DNA of 64,000 nucleotides from Nocardiopsis gilva YIM 90087 (GCF_002263495.1 NZ_CP022753.1:3596001-3660000), one strand, 5' to 3'. Shown: positions 1 through 10,895, counted from the first letter of the stretch. Notes: a model not told the origin generated them from the letters alone. Numbers and translations: made by a program.

Positions 1-1347
1 ATCGCGGATCACACCCACGGCTTCGAGGAGTTCGCCGAGCGGCTGCTGGAGGCGGACGAGGAGACCTTCTGGGCCGACGTGTCCCGGGCCTCCGGGCTGT
101 CGCGGGAGCAGATCGACGAGGCACTGGCCATGGTGCTGGCGTCGAAGCGCATCGTGGTGTGCTGGGCGATGGGCCTCACCCAGCACAAGCACGCGGTCCC
201 CACCATCCGCGAGATCGTGAACTTCCTGCTGCTGCGCGGCAACGTGGGACGCCCCGGCGCCGGGGTGTGCCCGGTGCGCGGGCACAGCAACGTCCAGGGC
301 GACCGCACCATGGGGATCTTCGAGCGCCCCGCCCCGGAGTTCCTGGACGCGCTGGCCAAGGAGTTCGACTTCGAGCCGCCGCGCGAGCCCGGGTTCGACA
401 CGGTGGACACCATCCGCGCGATGCGGGATGGGCAGGTGAAGGTGTTCTTCGCTGTGGGCGGCAACTTCGTGTCGGCCACGCCGGACACGCACGTCACCGA
501 GGACGCGATGCGGCGCTGTCGGCTGACCGTGCACGTGTCAACCAAGCTCAACCGCTCGCACGTCATCACCGGCACGCGTGCGCTGATTCTGCCCACGCTG
601 GGCCGCACCGACAGAGACGCGCAGAAGGGTGGGGACCAGTTCGTGACCGTCGAGGACTCGATGGGCATGGTGCACGCCTCCCGGGGCAAGGTGGCCCCGC
701 TGTCTGCGGAGATGCGCTCTGAGGTCGCGATCATCTGCGGCCTGGCCCGCCGCGTCCTGGGAGCGGACGACGCGGTCCCGTGGGAGGACTTCACCGCCGC
801 CTACGACCGCATCCGCGACCGAATCGAACACGTGGTCCCGGGCTTCGACAGCTTCAACGAGCGAGCCCGCCACCCGGGCGGCTTCGCCCTCCCCCACGCG
901 CCCCGCGATGAGCGCGAGTTCCCGACAGCCACCGGCAAGGCCAACTTCAGCGTCAACCCCATCACCGCCCCGGAGGTCCCGGAGGGACGGCTGCTGCTCC
1001 AGACCCTGCGCTCGCACGACCAGTTCAACACCACGATCTACGGACTCGACGACCGCTACCGCGGCATCCTCGACGGCCGACGGGTAGTGCTCATCAACCC
1101 CGATGACTGCGCCGAACTCGGCGTCACGGGCGGCCAGTACGTCGACGTGGTCAGCGAGTGGGAGGACGGCATCGACCGCCGCGCCCCCCACTTCAAGGTC
1201 GTCGAATACCCCACGACCAGGGGATGCGCGGCCGCCTACTACCCGGAGACCAACGTGCTAGTCCCACTGGACTCCACCGCCGATGTCTCCAACACACCGA
1301 CATCCAAGTCCATTGTGGTCCGCTTGGAACCCGATTCCGGACACTAG
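1..1347 (+). CDS. Molybdopterin oxidoreductase alpha subunit (FdhF/YdeP-like), 3' part
   Basis: The reading frame is open from base 1, so the start lies outside the window; 448 codons are visible. The protein resembles the C-terminal half of the formate-dehydrogenase-like oxidoreductase alpha family (TIGR01701, E. coli YdeP type), cytoplasmic enzymes that bind a bis-molybdopterin cofactor. Visible family features are the segment HSNVQGDRTMGIFE near residues 96-109, the cofactor-contact stretch with NRSHVITG, and a C-terminal dinucleotide-binding beta barrel from about residue 325 (LLQTLRSHDQFNTTIYGLDD) ending with TSKSIVVRLEP. The substrate cannot be read from this fragment and formate is only one possibility. 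The stop codon overlaps by 3 bases the end of a recombinase remnant on the other strand. Family assignment is confident; function is not. Confidence 0.88.
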   Translation: MADHTHGFEEFAERLLEADEETFWADVSRASGLSREQIDEALAMVLASKRIVVCWAMGLTQHKHAVPTIREIVNFLLLRGNVGRPGAGVCPVRGHSNVQGDRTMGIFERPAPEFLDALAKEFDFEPPREPGFDTVDTIRAMRDGQVKVFFAVGGNFVSATPDTHVTEDAMRRCRLTVHVSTKLNRSHVITGTRALILPTLGRTDRDAQKGGDQFVTVEDSMGMVHASRGKVAPLSAEMRSEVAIICGLARRVLGADDAVPWEDFTAAYDRIRDRIEHVVPGFDSFNERARHPGGFALPHAPRDEREFPTATGKANFSVNPITAPEVPEGRLLLQTLRSHDQFNTTIYGLDDRYRGILDGRRVVLINPDDCAELGVTGGQYVDVVSEWEDGIDRRAPHFKVVEYPTTRGCAAAYYPETNVLVPLDSTADVSNTPTSKSIVVRLEPDSGH

Positions 1348-1684
1348 GCCGCGAGACCCGGAACCTCGTGCTCGGCGGCGTCCTCATCGGCGCTGAGCCA
1401 GCTAGAGTCAGCAACTGCCGGGTCCTGCCCGGCGATCAACCGCTCGTAGCGGTTGGCGAGGAACGCCAGTCCCCTGCTGAAGGAGCTCGGCACCTCGTGC
1501 CCATAGATACGCCGCGTAGTCGTCACGAAGTCGTAACCGACCCACCGGGAGACCTCATTGATCGGGGTAGCGCCCGCCAGGAGGTCGCTCACCCACGCGT
1601 GGCGAAGGTCGTGTGGCCGCATCGTCGGAGGCAGGTCCGTCTGCAGCGCACCCCGCGCGAAGCCCCGGCGACCCGAAGGTCACC
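1344..1684 (-). pseudogene. Tyrosine recombinase (phage-type integrase), C-terminal remnant
   Basis: This stretch encodes the last third of a tyrosine recombinase. HDLRH supplies the H-x-x-R catalytic pair, WVGYD occupies the H/W position and RRIYGHE supplies the tyrosine nucleophile, in correct order and spacing. The in-frame stretch before the first ATG (position 1622) still reads like integrase (LQTDLPP before MRPHDLRH), but an in-frame TGA at 1685-1687 closes it, so the first catalytic arginine and the core- and arm-binding domains are missing. A 92-residue product cannot be an active recombinase. It marks a former integration event or an eroded mobile element between the oxidoreductase and the next gene. 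No attachment repeats or tRNA were seen nearby. Confidence 0.8.
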
Positions 1685-2146
1685 TCATCCTCCGCTCCCC
1701 TGGCACTCCTCGCTGTCCCCACCGCTACGGCACTGGCCGCCGGGGCCGGTGTACTCATCACCGTGCCCAGGGGCCGGACTCTCGGGCCGGTGCGTCGCTA
1801 CCGCGCCGCCCACCACAACGACCACCAGCGCCATCGCGACCAGGACCTGGGTGACCCCCGCGATCCGCCACCGCCCCCGGAAGAACAGGACGGCGGCGCC
1901 CGCCGCGAGCAGGCCCAGGACACCGAGGGCGATCAGGGCGCTGTCCTGCCGCGTCAACCCCTCGGAACCCGAGCCCCCGGCGGCACCGTTCAGCGCTTCG
2001 CCCAAACCGGCAATGAGGGCGATGTACCCGATCACCACCACGGCGCCGGCTTCCAAGAGGAACATGAGGACAGCTACCAGCAGGTCGGCGCCCCAGGAAG
2101 GACGTGATCGGGTCGTAGTGGGGACCGATGGGGAGTTCGTGGTCAT
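1685..2146 (-). CDS. Small integral membrane protein, unknown function
   Basis: A protein of 153 residues is predicted from the ATG at 2144-2146; upstream codons in the same frame lack membrane-protein character, and a GGAAG lies 9 bases before this ATG. It has a short Thr/Ser-rich N-terminus, then hydrophobic helices at about residues 20-44, 70-92 and 97-117, and a hydrophilic Gly/Cys-rich tail. I recognise no family. The stop TGA abuts the recombinase remnant, so the tail (ending SEECQGSGG) could be a product of the rearrangement that left that remnant rather than the ancestral C-terminus. The gene is isolated, facing away from the amidase cluster. Confidence 0.6.
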   Translation of the reverse strand: MTTNSPSVPTTTRSRPSWGADLLVAVLMFLLEAGAVVVIGYIALIAGLGEALNGAAGGSGSEGLTRQDSALIALGVLGLLAAGAAVLFFRGRWRIAGVTQVLVAMALVVVVVGGAVATHRPESPAPGHGDEYTGPGGQCRSGGDSEECQGSGG

Positions 2147-2375
2147 GGGACGATACTTCCAGGGCGCCAGCGCCGGGGCCTGAGTACGGATACTCAGGCG
2201 CACCGACCATTGGGGCCGTGCTCCGGTATCCGGGACGGCCGGTTGGAAGACTCGCGGACCCGGCGACCTCATCGTGCAGGTCCTGGTCGCCTTCGCCCAC
2301 GACGACATGGGCCTGACCGCCCCTTGGCCGGCCAACGCCCCCGCACCGGAGACAGGGCAGCCCCGCTCGCCGCCG

Positions 2376-3797
2376 CTATGCGGCGGGACTGGTCGGCGTG
2401 AGCACTCCCAGCCGTTCTTCGACGGCCGCCGCCGCGTCCAGGCACACGTCCTCGCGGTAGGGGCGACCGATCAGCTGCACGCCGGTGGGCAGCCCCGCGG
2501 CGAGCCCGGTCGGCACCGCCACCGCCGGGACTCCGACGAAGCTCGTCGCGGAGCACAGCCGCATGGCCGTACTCACGCGTTCGTGCCCGGCTTCGTCGCG
2601 GGACTCCAGGCCGGGCGGGACGGGCGGCTCGGTGAACACCGGGCCGAGCACGAGCGGGTACTCGTCGAGGAACCGCGCCCAGGCCCGCCGGAGGCTGAGG
2701 TGCACGCCGGTCAGGCGCTGGTACTCGGCCGCGTCCACCGGCCCCTCCTTGGCCGTCGACATCTCGATGTAGCGGTGTCCGCCCTCGCCGAGCAGCGTCT
2801 TCACCACCGGCCAGGACGGGGCGAACTCGGTCATCAGCATGCTGCCGTAGGCCGCGAGCGCCTCCTCCAGCCGCGGCACGTCGGCCACCTCCTCGACCGC
2901 GTAGCCGGCATCCCGCAGCGCGTCGGCCGCTCGGTCCACCGCGCGCCGCACCTCCGGGTGCACGCCCCGGCCGCCCGGGTCGGCGACCACCGCGACGCGC
3001 ACGGGGTGCTCCAGCGGCGCACCGCGCAGCGGCACCGGCACGGCGCGCGGATCCGCCGGGTCGGCACCCGCCAAGGCCTCGAAGGCGAGCCGCAGGTCCG
3101 CGACGGACCGCGCGATGGGCCCGTCCACCACGCACACCTGGGCTCCGAACGGGGGATCCTCCGGGCCCATGCGGTGGTCGGCGGCGAACCGGCCGTAGGT
3201 GGGCTTCAGTGCGGCGACCCCGCAGAAGGAGGCCGGGATGCGCACCGAGCCGCCCGCATCGTTGCCGAGTCCAAGGCCCGCCATCCCACAGGCCACCGCC
3301 GCCGCGTCGCCCCCACTGGAGCCGCCCGGTGTGCGGCCGGGGTCCCACGGGTTGGCCGTGTCGCCGAAGAGCTCACTGCGGGTGTGCATTCCGGCCAGGG
3401 TGAGCGTAGGCATGTTGCTGTGCGCGATGGGAATCGCTCCGGCCGCACGCAGCCGCGCCACGGGCGGCGCGTCGGCCGCCGCCACGGCGTTGGCGAAGTG
3501 CGACGCTCCGTGCGTGGTGGGCACGCCTTCGATGGCGATGCTCTCCTTAACGGTGAAGCAGGCCCCGGCGAGCGGCCCCGGGTCCTCGCCCCGGGAGCGC
3601 TGGCGGTCCAGTTCGGCCGCTGTTTCGCGGGCTCGGTCAGCCAGCAGCTGGGTGACAGCGTTCACGGCGGGGTCGACCTCGGCGATGCGGGCGAGTTGGC
3701 TCTCGACGATCTCCGCAGCCGACGCGCCGCCGCTGCGCACCGCCGCGGCCTGCTCCCCCGCTGTCGCCGACCACCATGTTCCTGTTGTCCGGTCCAT
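2376..3797 (-). CDS. Amidase signature family hydrolase
   Basis: This 473-residue protein belongs to the amidase signature family (GatA, fatty acid amide hydrolase, indoleacetamide hydrolase). The Ser-cisSer-Lys triad is readable: Lys84 in FTVKESI, cis-Ser160 in PGGSSGGD and nucleophile Ser184 in DAGGSVRIP, with the 24-residue serine spacing seen in FAAH. It hydrolyses a C-N amide bond in the cytoplasm; the substrate is not predictable. There is no gatB or gatC nearby, so a tRNA amidotransferase role is unlikely. It is transcribed away from a TetR-family gene, and two copies of a 16-bp palindrome lie in the shared promoter region, so repression by that regulator is the natural reading. Confidence 0.92.
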   Translation of the reverse strand: MDRTTGTWWSATAGEQAAAVRSGGASAAEIVESQLARIAEVDPAVNAVTQLLADRARETAAELDRQRSRGEDPGPLAGACFTVKESIAIEGVPTTHGASHFANAVAAADAPPVARLRAAGAIPIAHSNMPTLTLAGMHTRSELFGDTANPWDPGRTPGGSSGGDAAAVACGMAGLGLGNDAGGSVRIPASFCGVAALKPTYGRFAADHRMGPEDPPFGAQVCVVDGPIARSVADLRLAFEALAGADPADPRAVPVPLRGAPLEHPVRVAVVADPGGRGVHPEVRRAVDRAADALRDAGYAVEEVADVPRLEEALAAYGSMLMTEFAPSWPVVKTLLGEGGHRYIEMSTAKEGPVDAAEYQRLTGVHLSLRRAWARFLDEYPLVLGPVFTEPPVPPGLESRDEAGHERVSTAMRLCSATSFVGVPAVAVPTGLAAGLPTGVQLIGRPYREDVCLDAAAAVEERLGVLTPTSPAA

Positions 3798-3812
3798 GTC
3801 TCCATCCGTTTC

Positions 3813-3828
3813 CGATGCGATTGCATCG
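3813..3828. promoter_or_regulatory. Putative TetR operator, copy 1
   Basis: The sequence CGATGCGATTGCATCG has perfect 6-bp arms (CGATGC/GCATCG) around a 4-base centre. It lies 15 bases upstream of the amidase start and next to a TATACT hexamer (3830-3835) that could be the -10 of the TetR gene. An identical-arm copy lies 32 bp downstream, centre to centre, about three helical turns, so two dimers would bind the same face. Confidence 0.7.
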
Positions 3829-3844
3829 CTATACTAGCCCGTAC

Positions 3845-3860
3845 CGATGCAACCGCATCG
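3845..3860. promoter_or_regulatory. Putative TetR operator, copy 2
   Basis: The sequence CGATGCAACCGCATCG repeats the CGATGC-N4-GCATCG palindrome of the first copy. It sits 22 bases before the TetR start codon, overlapping the expected transcription start, as in autoregulated TetR genes. Confidence 0.7.
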
Positions 3861-3882
3861 CAACCGGATGAGGAGGATCTTC

Positions 3883-4470
3883 ATGCCCCGCCAGGTGGAC
3901 CACGACGGCCGCCGCCGCCAGATCGCCGATGCGGTGTGCCGACTGGCCGACGAACGCGGCGTGGAAGGGGTGACCCTGCGGGACGTCGCCAACCGCGCGG
4001 GCGTCTCCATGGGGGCGGTGCAGCGCTGCTTCGGCACCAAGGAGGAGATGCTCGTATTCGCACTCGGCCACATCGGCGAGCGGCTCACCGCCCGGATCCG
4101 AGCCCGGACCACCGAAAGCCCGGCGCAGTCGGCGGGAACCGCATTGGGCCACGCGGTCACCGAGATCGCCCTGCTGCGCGAGGAGCACCGCGCCGAGGCC
4201 CGCGTCTGGCTCACTTTCGTCGCCCAGGCCGCCGTCAGCCCCTCGCTGGCCGCCGTCCTCAGGTCCAGCTATGCCGACCTGCAGCAGATGCTCACTCGGC
4301 TGATCGGCGAGTCCACCGGAACCAACGACCCGCAGGCAGCCGCCCGCGCGCTGATCGCCCTCGCCGACGGCCTGACCGCCCACGTCCTCGTCGGCCATCT
4401 CACGCCCGAAACCGCCCTCGACACCCTCGACCACCACCTGAGGACGCTGGTCAACAGCGCACCGGCCTGA
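3883..4470 (+). CDS. TetR family transcriptional regulator
   Basis: A 195-residue regulator. The start ATG at 3883 is chosen because AGGAGG lies 8 bases upstream; an earlier in-frame ATG (3847) falls inside an operator palindrome and has no ribosome site. Residues about 10-55 form the TetR helix-turn-helix domain (VTLRDVANRAGVSMGAVQRC), followed by an alpha-helical ligand-binding domain ending TLDHHLRTLVN, similar to the TetR_C_6 type. It is divergent from the amidase and almost certainly controls it and itself through the paired palindromes at 3813 and 3845. The inducer is presumably an amidase substrate or product, which is inference. Confidence 0.92.
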   Translation: MPRQVDHDGRRRQIADAVCRLADERGVEGVTLRDVANRAGVSMGAVQRCFGTKEEMLVFALGHIGERLTARIRARTTESPAQSAGTALGHAVTEIALLREEHRAEARVWLTFVAQAAVSPSLAAVLRSSYADLQQMLTRLIGESTGTNDPQAAARALIALADGLTAHVLVGHLTPETALDTLDHHLRTLVNSAPA

Positions 4471-4489
4471 CCCCGGCCTGGAGGAGGCC

Positions 4490-5953
4490 TCACACTCGTT
4501 CCGGAGACCGTTCCCGAAGGGCGCGCAGGCTTTCGGAGAGCTTCGCCATCTGGTGATCGTCGGCGTCGATCACGGCACCAAGGATCTCCGGCCTCAGACC
4601 GATCGGCGTACCCAGCCGATCGAGGGCGTCGCGCGCCGCCTGCCTGTACACGCGCTCACCGGCGTCGACTCCAGTGAAATAGGGCGTGTGCGCCCCGAAG
4701 TCGATGGTTGTGGACGCTTCCTCCTCGGCGTAGCGTGCCACCGCCGCACCGACGTCGAGCGTTTCGATCGGGACACGACCAGGAAGGAAGTGGTCGAACG
4801 GCCCCGGTTCGGTGTCCGATGCTGTCAAGAGGGTGGCCATGTGCCGGGCGATCACCGGTGAGCAGTGGAAGCCGTCCCGGTAGGTTCCGGTGGCGAACAG
4901 CAGGCCTGACACCGGAGTGCGGCCGATGAGCGGATAGGTGTCGAGCGGGACGGGCCGATGGCCGTAGTGGTAGCGCAGCATCTGGGAGAAACCCAGCCGC
5001 CGGTCAAACTTGTCCACGGCGAACTGGAGCATGGCCTGGGCGATGCCGAGCCCCGGGCCCTCCGGGGGATCGAGGTGGACGACGCTCGTGGCTCCGATGT
5101 ACTCGCGTCTGTCCCCTAACGGGACGACATGGATACCGCAGCTTCCTGCACGGAGAGCGGTGCGGACCACGTGGCCGAATCCGGCTCCGCGCTGACGACG
5201 CGTTTCGGCCGCAAATCCGGTGCCGAGGAACAGCGGCTGAACCGTACCGGCGGGAAGATGCTCGATACAGCGTTGCGTACCGGTACCCGCAGCGAGCACG
5301 ACCGCTCCCGCAGCGACCGTCTCCCCCGTCGACAGGCGGACTCCGGTCACCCGACCGTTTGCTTCGACCAGGCCCGCGACGGTGTCATCGCGGATCACGA
5401 GCCCGCGACGCCTGACCGCGGTCTCCAGAGAGGCCACAACAGCACGTGCGTCAACCACTCCTTCCCGCTCCAGGTAGATGGCGCGGATGGGGGGTTCGTG
5501 CGGGGCGGCCCGCACTTCGTCGAGGTCCTGCGGATCGAGTTCCTGGTGCGGTTCGCTGTACTGCTTCAGGGCGGCGTGAACGGCTTCGAAGTTCTTGGTG
5601 GTGTGGGATGTCGACCGCGCGACGAGCAACAGCAGAGTGCCCGGTAGCCACGTCGCCGAAGCGGAACCGTCGCCATCATCGTCGAGACGCTCAAGCCACG
5701 CGGGCCAGGCGTCGAGGGCATCGCGGGCGATAGCGAACTTGGCCCGGGAAGCAGGGTGCTCGTCGGTGGCACTCGTGACCTCCGCGAAGCAGTTGAGCAT
5801 GGCTCCGGCCGCCGTGGTCGCCGCAGTCGGCCGCGCGTTGGGGCCGATCACCACGATGCGCAGGCTGGGGTCGCGGAGCGCGGCCTCGTAGGCGATCGAC
5901 AGCCCGAGAACGCCGTTGCCGACGATGACCACATCGACAGTCGCCCCTGCCAT
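4490..5953 (-). CDS. FAD-dependent amine/amino-acid oxidase (DAO family)
   Basis: A 487-residue flavoenzyme of the D-amino acid oxidase/glycine oxidase fold. The N-terminal Rossmann motif VVIVGNGVLGLS binds the FAD ADP moiety, and the C-terminal block TGTYRDGFHCSPVIA is the family's second flavin-contact region. The ATG at 5953 is preferred because GGGAAAGGGGG precedes it by 7 bases; the frame stays open for 27 more codons upstream without family similarity. The likely reaction is oxidative deamination or demethylation of an amine or amino acid, giving an imine and hydrogen peroxide or reduced acceptor; the exact substrate is not visible. It is convergent with the TetR gene and divergent from the next gene. 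Confidence 0.85.
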   Translation of the reverse strand: MAGATVDVVIVGNGVLGLSIAYEAALRDPSLRIVVIGPNARPTAATTAAGAMLNCFAEVTSATDEHPASRAKFAIARDALDAWPAWLERLDDDGDGSASATWLPGTLLLLVARSTSHTTKNFEAVHAALKQYSEPHQELDPQDLDEVRAAPHEPPIRAIYLEREGVVDARAVVASLETAVRRRGLVIRDDTVAGLVEANGRVTGVRLSTGETVAAGAVVLAAGTGTQRCIEHLPAGTVQPLFLGTGFAAETRRQRGAGFGHVVRTALRAGSCGIHVVPLGDRREYIGATSVVHLDPPEGPGLGIAQAMLQFAVDKFDRRLGFSQMLRYHYGHRPVPLDTYPLIGRTPVSGLLFATGTYRDGFHCSPVIARHMATLLTASDTEPGPFDHFLPGRVPIETLDVGAAVARYAEEEASTTIDFGAHTPYFTGVDAGERVYRQAARDALDRLGTPIGLRPEILGAVIDADDHQMAKLSESLRALRERSPERV

Positions 5954-6173
5954 TGGTGTCCCCCTTTCCCAGGGCATCTCTGCTGGACATGCCCAAACGT
6001 ATTCATTAACAAACTCTCTGTAATCGACCTCCATGTGGAACGCGAGAGTCGTAGATCAATACCCTGTGTAGTGCCAGCGCTTGTTCCAAGTAGGGCGGGA
6101 GAGCCGTGCCGCTGTTCCACACAATGGGTTAGATACGCTGTGCCGTCGCGTTGATGGGAATCGGGAGGGTGCC

Positions 6174-7961
<1,788 letters not shown>

Positions 7962-8013
7962 CCGGCGGGGGGCGAAGGCGGTGTCAGCCTCAGCGTGCTC
8001 CGGCCCAACGGCC

Positions 8014-10308
8014 TCAGATCATGTCGGCCAGGCGCCGGATCGTGTCCTGTGCCTGCTGCTCCGCACCGGCTTCCCGGTAGAGCCCGATCGCCGTCCGCAG
8101 TTCGCTACGAGCCGCGTCGGGAGCGGTTCGCCGCAGGGCCTCGGCGCGCTTGACGTGGACGTCGGCCATCCGGCGGGAGTCTCCCAGCTCGCGGTGGAGA
8201 CCGATGGCGGCGTTCCAGTGGTCCATCGCGAGCGTGGTGTTCCTGGTCAGCTGTGCCAGGTCGCCCTTGCGGGTCCGGATACGCGCCTCGTTCTGGACGT
8301 CCCTGACCGGTTGTTGGGACACGAGCGTCCATGCCCGGTCCAGTAGCTCTCCGGCCTCGTCGAAGCGCCCTTCACTCATTCGTGCCTGGCCCAGCTTGCA
8401 CGCCGCGTTGTAGACGGCCCGCTGGTTTTCCGGCGATGGGGTGAGGGACTCGGCGGTCTCCAGGACATCGGCGAGGAACGCGCCCGCACGGGCGAACTCC
8501 TTCCGTTCCTGGTACACGTCGCCGACCGCCTCCAGGGCGGTGAGCAGAGCCAGCGGGTGTTCCGGACGCGCGGCCCTGGCGAGGTCAAGTCCGGTCTCGG
8601 CATCCGCGAGCGCCCGATCGTACTCGGCGTCCCGCCGGTAGGCGATGGAGCGCTGCACGTATATGCGGGAAAGCCGGGCCGGCGGAAGCTCGGACGTCGG
8701 TGCGACCGCATTGATGAGGGCGGTATGCGTGTCGACCACGTCATCGAAGTGGCCGCCGAGGAACCAGAAGGCCCACAGCGCTTCACACAGCTGGAACCCC
8801 TCGCGGAAGCGCCCCTCGCGAGCCGCAAGGACAGCCATCGCCTTGACAGCCGCACGTTCGGTTCTGAGGCGTCGACGCGCCTCGTCCTTGCTCTCGAACA
8901 CGACGCCATCCGGCGGCGGGGTGATTCCCTGGCCATCCAAGTCCTTGTGGAGCCACCGGCCGGGCAGCAGCACACGGTGCGCGGTCAAGGCGAGCTCGAG
9001 GTAGTAGGCGAGCAGGTCCGCGACGACATCGGAGCCCTCGGTGGCGACGCGACGGGCAATCTTGACCGTCCGGTCGGACCGGAATCGGTAGCGGGGCTCA
9101 TCTGCCGGGCTATCGGCGTTCGCACGAGCCGGGGGCGGCGGAACGTTCTCCAGGATGTCGTCAGCGACCAGGCCAGCCAGCAACCGTCGTGTCTCGGCTA
9201 CGTCCCGACCGGAGACCCGTGTAGCGGCTCCGAGCCCGAAGTCAGCGTCGGGGTGCCAGGCCAACTGGACACAGAAGCGGCGCGCGTCGGCGGGGAGGCC
9301 GTCGAGCAGAGCGCCATGGTCGGGCGCCATGTCCCCGTCCTCGCGTGGGTGGGTGCCGAGGATTTCCTCATGGATGACCGCGAGTCCGGACCCGCTGTGG
9401 TGATGTTCCGCGTGACGAATCCGGGTACCGATGCGAACGAGGACGTCGGGCGTTCCACCAAGGAACTCGGCAATCGCCCGCGCCATGCTTCGCTCCTGCC
9501 GCGTCCCCCATTCCACCTGCGCTCTGGCGCTAAGGAGTTCGAGCGAATGGGAGCTGGACAGCGGGCCGAGCTGGATCTCCCTTTCGTCGATGTGTCGGAA
9601 CGTCGCCGTGTCCGGATCGCCGTCGTAGAGGGGGTCGAAGACACGGGACGACGCGATGATCGCGAGGCTGCCGGGGCTGACCGGAACGAAGGGGCGGATT
9701 TGGGCGAGGCTGTCGGGACCGTCAATGAGGATCGCGACGGCGTCTCGGGCATCGATCCTGTCCCGCAACCGCTTCGCCCGTTTGTCGAGGGAGGCGGGAA
9801 TCTCGTCATCCGTGTCCCCCATGTCCCGCAGGAGTCGACTGATCGATTCCGGAATCCCTTGGCGTCCGGGTTCGACCTGGTAATAGCCACCGGGAAAACG
9901 CTGCGGTTCCTCGTCGTGAACGACCTTCGCGACTTTTCGGCCAAGGGCGGTGGTGCCAATCCCTCCACGGCCCCAGAGCGTGACCACCGTCGCCACGGAA
10001 CCGCCGTTGTCGATGATGCACCGAATGCGCTCCAAAACCGCACACTGATTGATGTACAGGGGCGGAGCGGGAATCCGGTAGTCCACCTGGGGACTGAGCG
10101 ATGGCCCCGGCTGACCGCCGATGGTGGCGTTGAGGTTGAGGATCGTGTGCGCTTGGATTCCCAGACCGCTGTTGGTGTCGATGGTGTTGCGGACTCGCTG
10201 ATCAGAGGGGGAATCTACGGTGTTCTCCGCGGAAGCGGATGCGAGATCGGGATCGGTGGCGGCGTCGTTTTCCTGCCCGTCACCGCCGAGATCGTCGCCA
10301 TCACGCAT
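8014..10308 (-). CDS. NB-ARC-type STAND protein with TPR repeats; atypical P-loop
   Basis: About 764 residues. The ATG at 10308 follows GAGGTGGGG; an in-frame GTG three codons earlier (10317) is possible. After an acidic N-terminus comes a short segment of the kind found before NB-ARC domains in actinomycetes (VRNTIDTNSGLGIQAHTILN). An NB-ARC ATPase domain follows (about 90-400) with a Walker B-like strand AVAILIDGPDS, then a winged-helix region and a C-terminal set of tetratricopeptide repeats (about 540-760, e.g. YDRALADAETGLDLARAARP). The P-loop reads GRGGIGTTALG, with threonine where the nucleotide-binding lysine should be. No effector or DNA-binding domain is visible. STAND proteins act as signal-dependent switches in regulation or defence; the role here is unknown. 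It is convergent with the repeat-bearing gene. Confidence 0.8.
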   Translation of the reverse strand: MRDGDDLGGDGQENDAATDPDLASASAENTVDSPSDQRVRNTIDTNSGLGIQAHTILNLNATIGGQPGPSLSPQVDYRIPAPPLYINQCAVLERIRCIIDNGGSVATVVTLWGRGGIGTTALGRKVAKVVHDEEPQRFPGGYYQVEPGRQGIPESISRLLRDMGDTDDEIPASLDKRAKRLRDRIDARDAVAILIDGPDSLAQIRPFVPVSPGSLAIIASSRVFDPLYDGDPDTATFRHIDEREIQLGPLSSSHSLELLSARAQVEWGTRQERSMARAIAEFLGGTPDVLVRIGTRIRHAEHHHSGSGLAVIHEEILGTHPREDGDMAPDHGALLDGLPADARRFCVQLAWHPDADFGLGAATRVSGRDVAETRRLLAGLVADDILENVPPPPARANADSPADEPRYRFRSDRTVKIARRVATEGSDVVADLLAYYLELALTAHRVLLPGRWLHKDLDGQGITPPPDGVVFESKDEARRRLRTERAAVKAMAVLAAREGRFREGFQLCEALWAFWFLGGHFDDVVDTHTALINAVAPTSELPPARLSRIYVQRSIAYRRDAEYDRALADAETGLDLARAARPEHPLALLTALEAVGDVYQERKEFARAGAFLADVLETAESLTPSPENQRAVYNAACKLGQARMSEGRFDEAGELLDRAWTLVSQQPVRDVQNEARIRTRKGDLAQLTRNTTLAMDHWNAAIGLHRELGDSRRMADVHVKRAEALRRTAPDAARSELRTAIGLYREAGAEQQAQDTIRRLADMI

Positions 10309-10349
10309 GAACCCCACCTCACGAGGACCGAGGAATTGTCATCGGCAGC

Positions 10350-10895
10350 CTATCTATTGTCCGCGGCACTGAAGGCGTATACGCGGCGCCGGTAGTAGGC
10401 GAAGGTGACGGCCGCCAACAGCGGTCCCCACGCCAGCGTTGGGGCATAGGCCGCAGCCAGCCATCCTCCGGGAGGCTCAGCGTCGAAGGGCGTGGAGGAG
10501 CCCATGAGATCGGGGCTCACCGCGCGCGCCTGCTCCGGCGTCACGAAGTGGAAGAGCCAATTGAGCAGGCCGTAGCCGGTGATCAAGGCGACAGCGAGCG
10601 TGCCGAGTACAGCGGGCACCACCGCCGCCATGACCGGGATACGCCGACCGCCCACCAGCGGGACCCACCGCGGCACCCCTTCTCCCCACGGGTACACCAG
10701 ACCCAGCGTCAGCAGCCCGAGCCCCACCTCGGTCACGCTCAACATGACCGGGTACCAGCCGCCCGGCATCGCCGCCAGGTGCAGGCGCCACAGCGACGAG
10801 GGCAGCAGGCACAGCGGCACCGCATAGGCGGTCCAGAGGGCCCAGCGCGGTGGTCGGACAGCGGCATGGTCGGCGGCAGTGTTCGAGGTCGGCAC
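10350..10895 (-). CDS. Four-helix membrane protein, unknown function
   Basis: A 181-residue protein from a GTG start with GGGGGA 5 bases upstream. Four hydrophobic segments are visible at roughly residues 19-42, 48-70, 85-113 and 146-167, with conserved-looking aromatic residues such as WRLHLAAMPGGWYP between the first two. I do not recognise the family beyond general similarity to uncharacterised actinobacterial integral membrane proteins. It lies directly downstream of the NB-ARC gene start region on the same strand and is divergent from nsrR with 181 bp between them. No operator shared with nsrR was seen. Confidence 0.7.
   Translation of the reverse strand: MPTSNTAADHAAVRPPRWALWTAYAVPLCLLPSSLWRLHLAAMPGGWYPVMLSVTEVGLGLLTLGLVYPWGEGVPRWVPLVGGRRIPVMAAVVPAVLGTLAVALITGYGLLNWLFHFVTPEQARAVSPDLMGSSTPFDAEPPGGWLAAAYAPTLAWGPLLAAVTFAYYRRRVYAFSAADNR

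Noticed and set aside
1158-2401. Long plus-strand open frames across the recombinase remnant and membrane gene
   Set aside because: They are antisense to features with recognisable motifs or membrane helices and show no protein-like composition.
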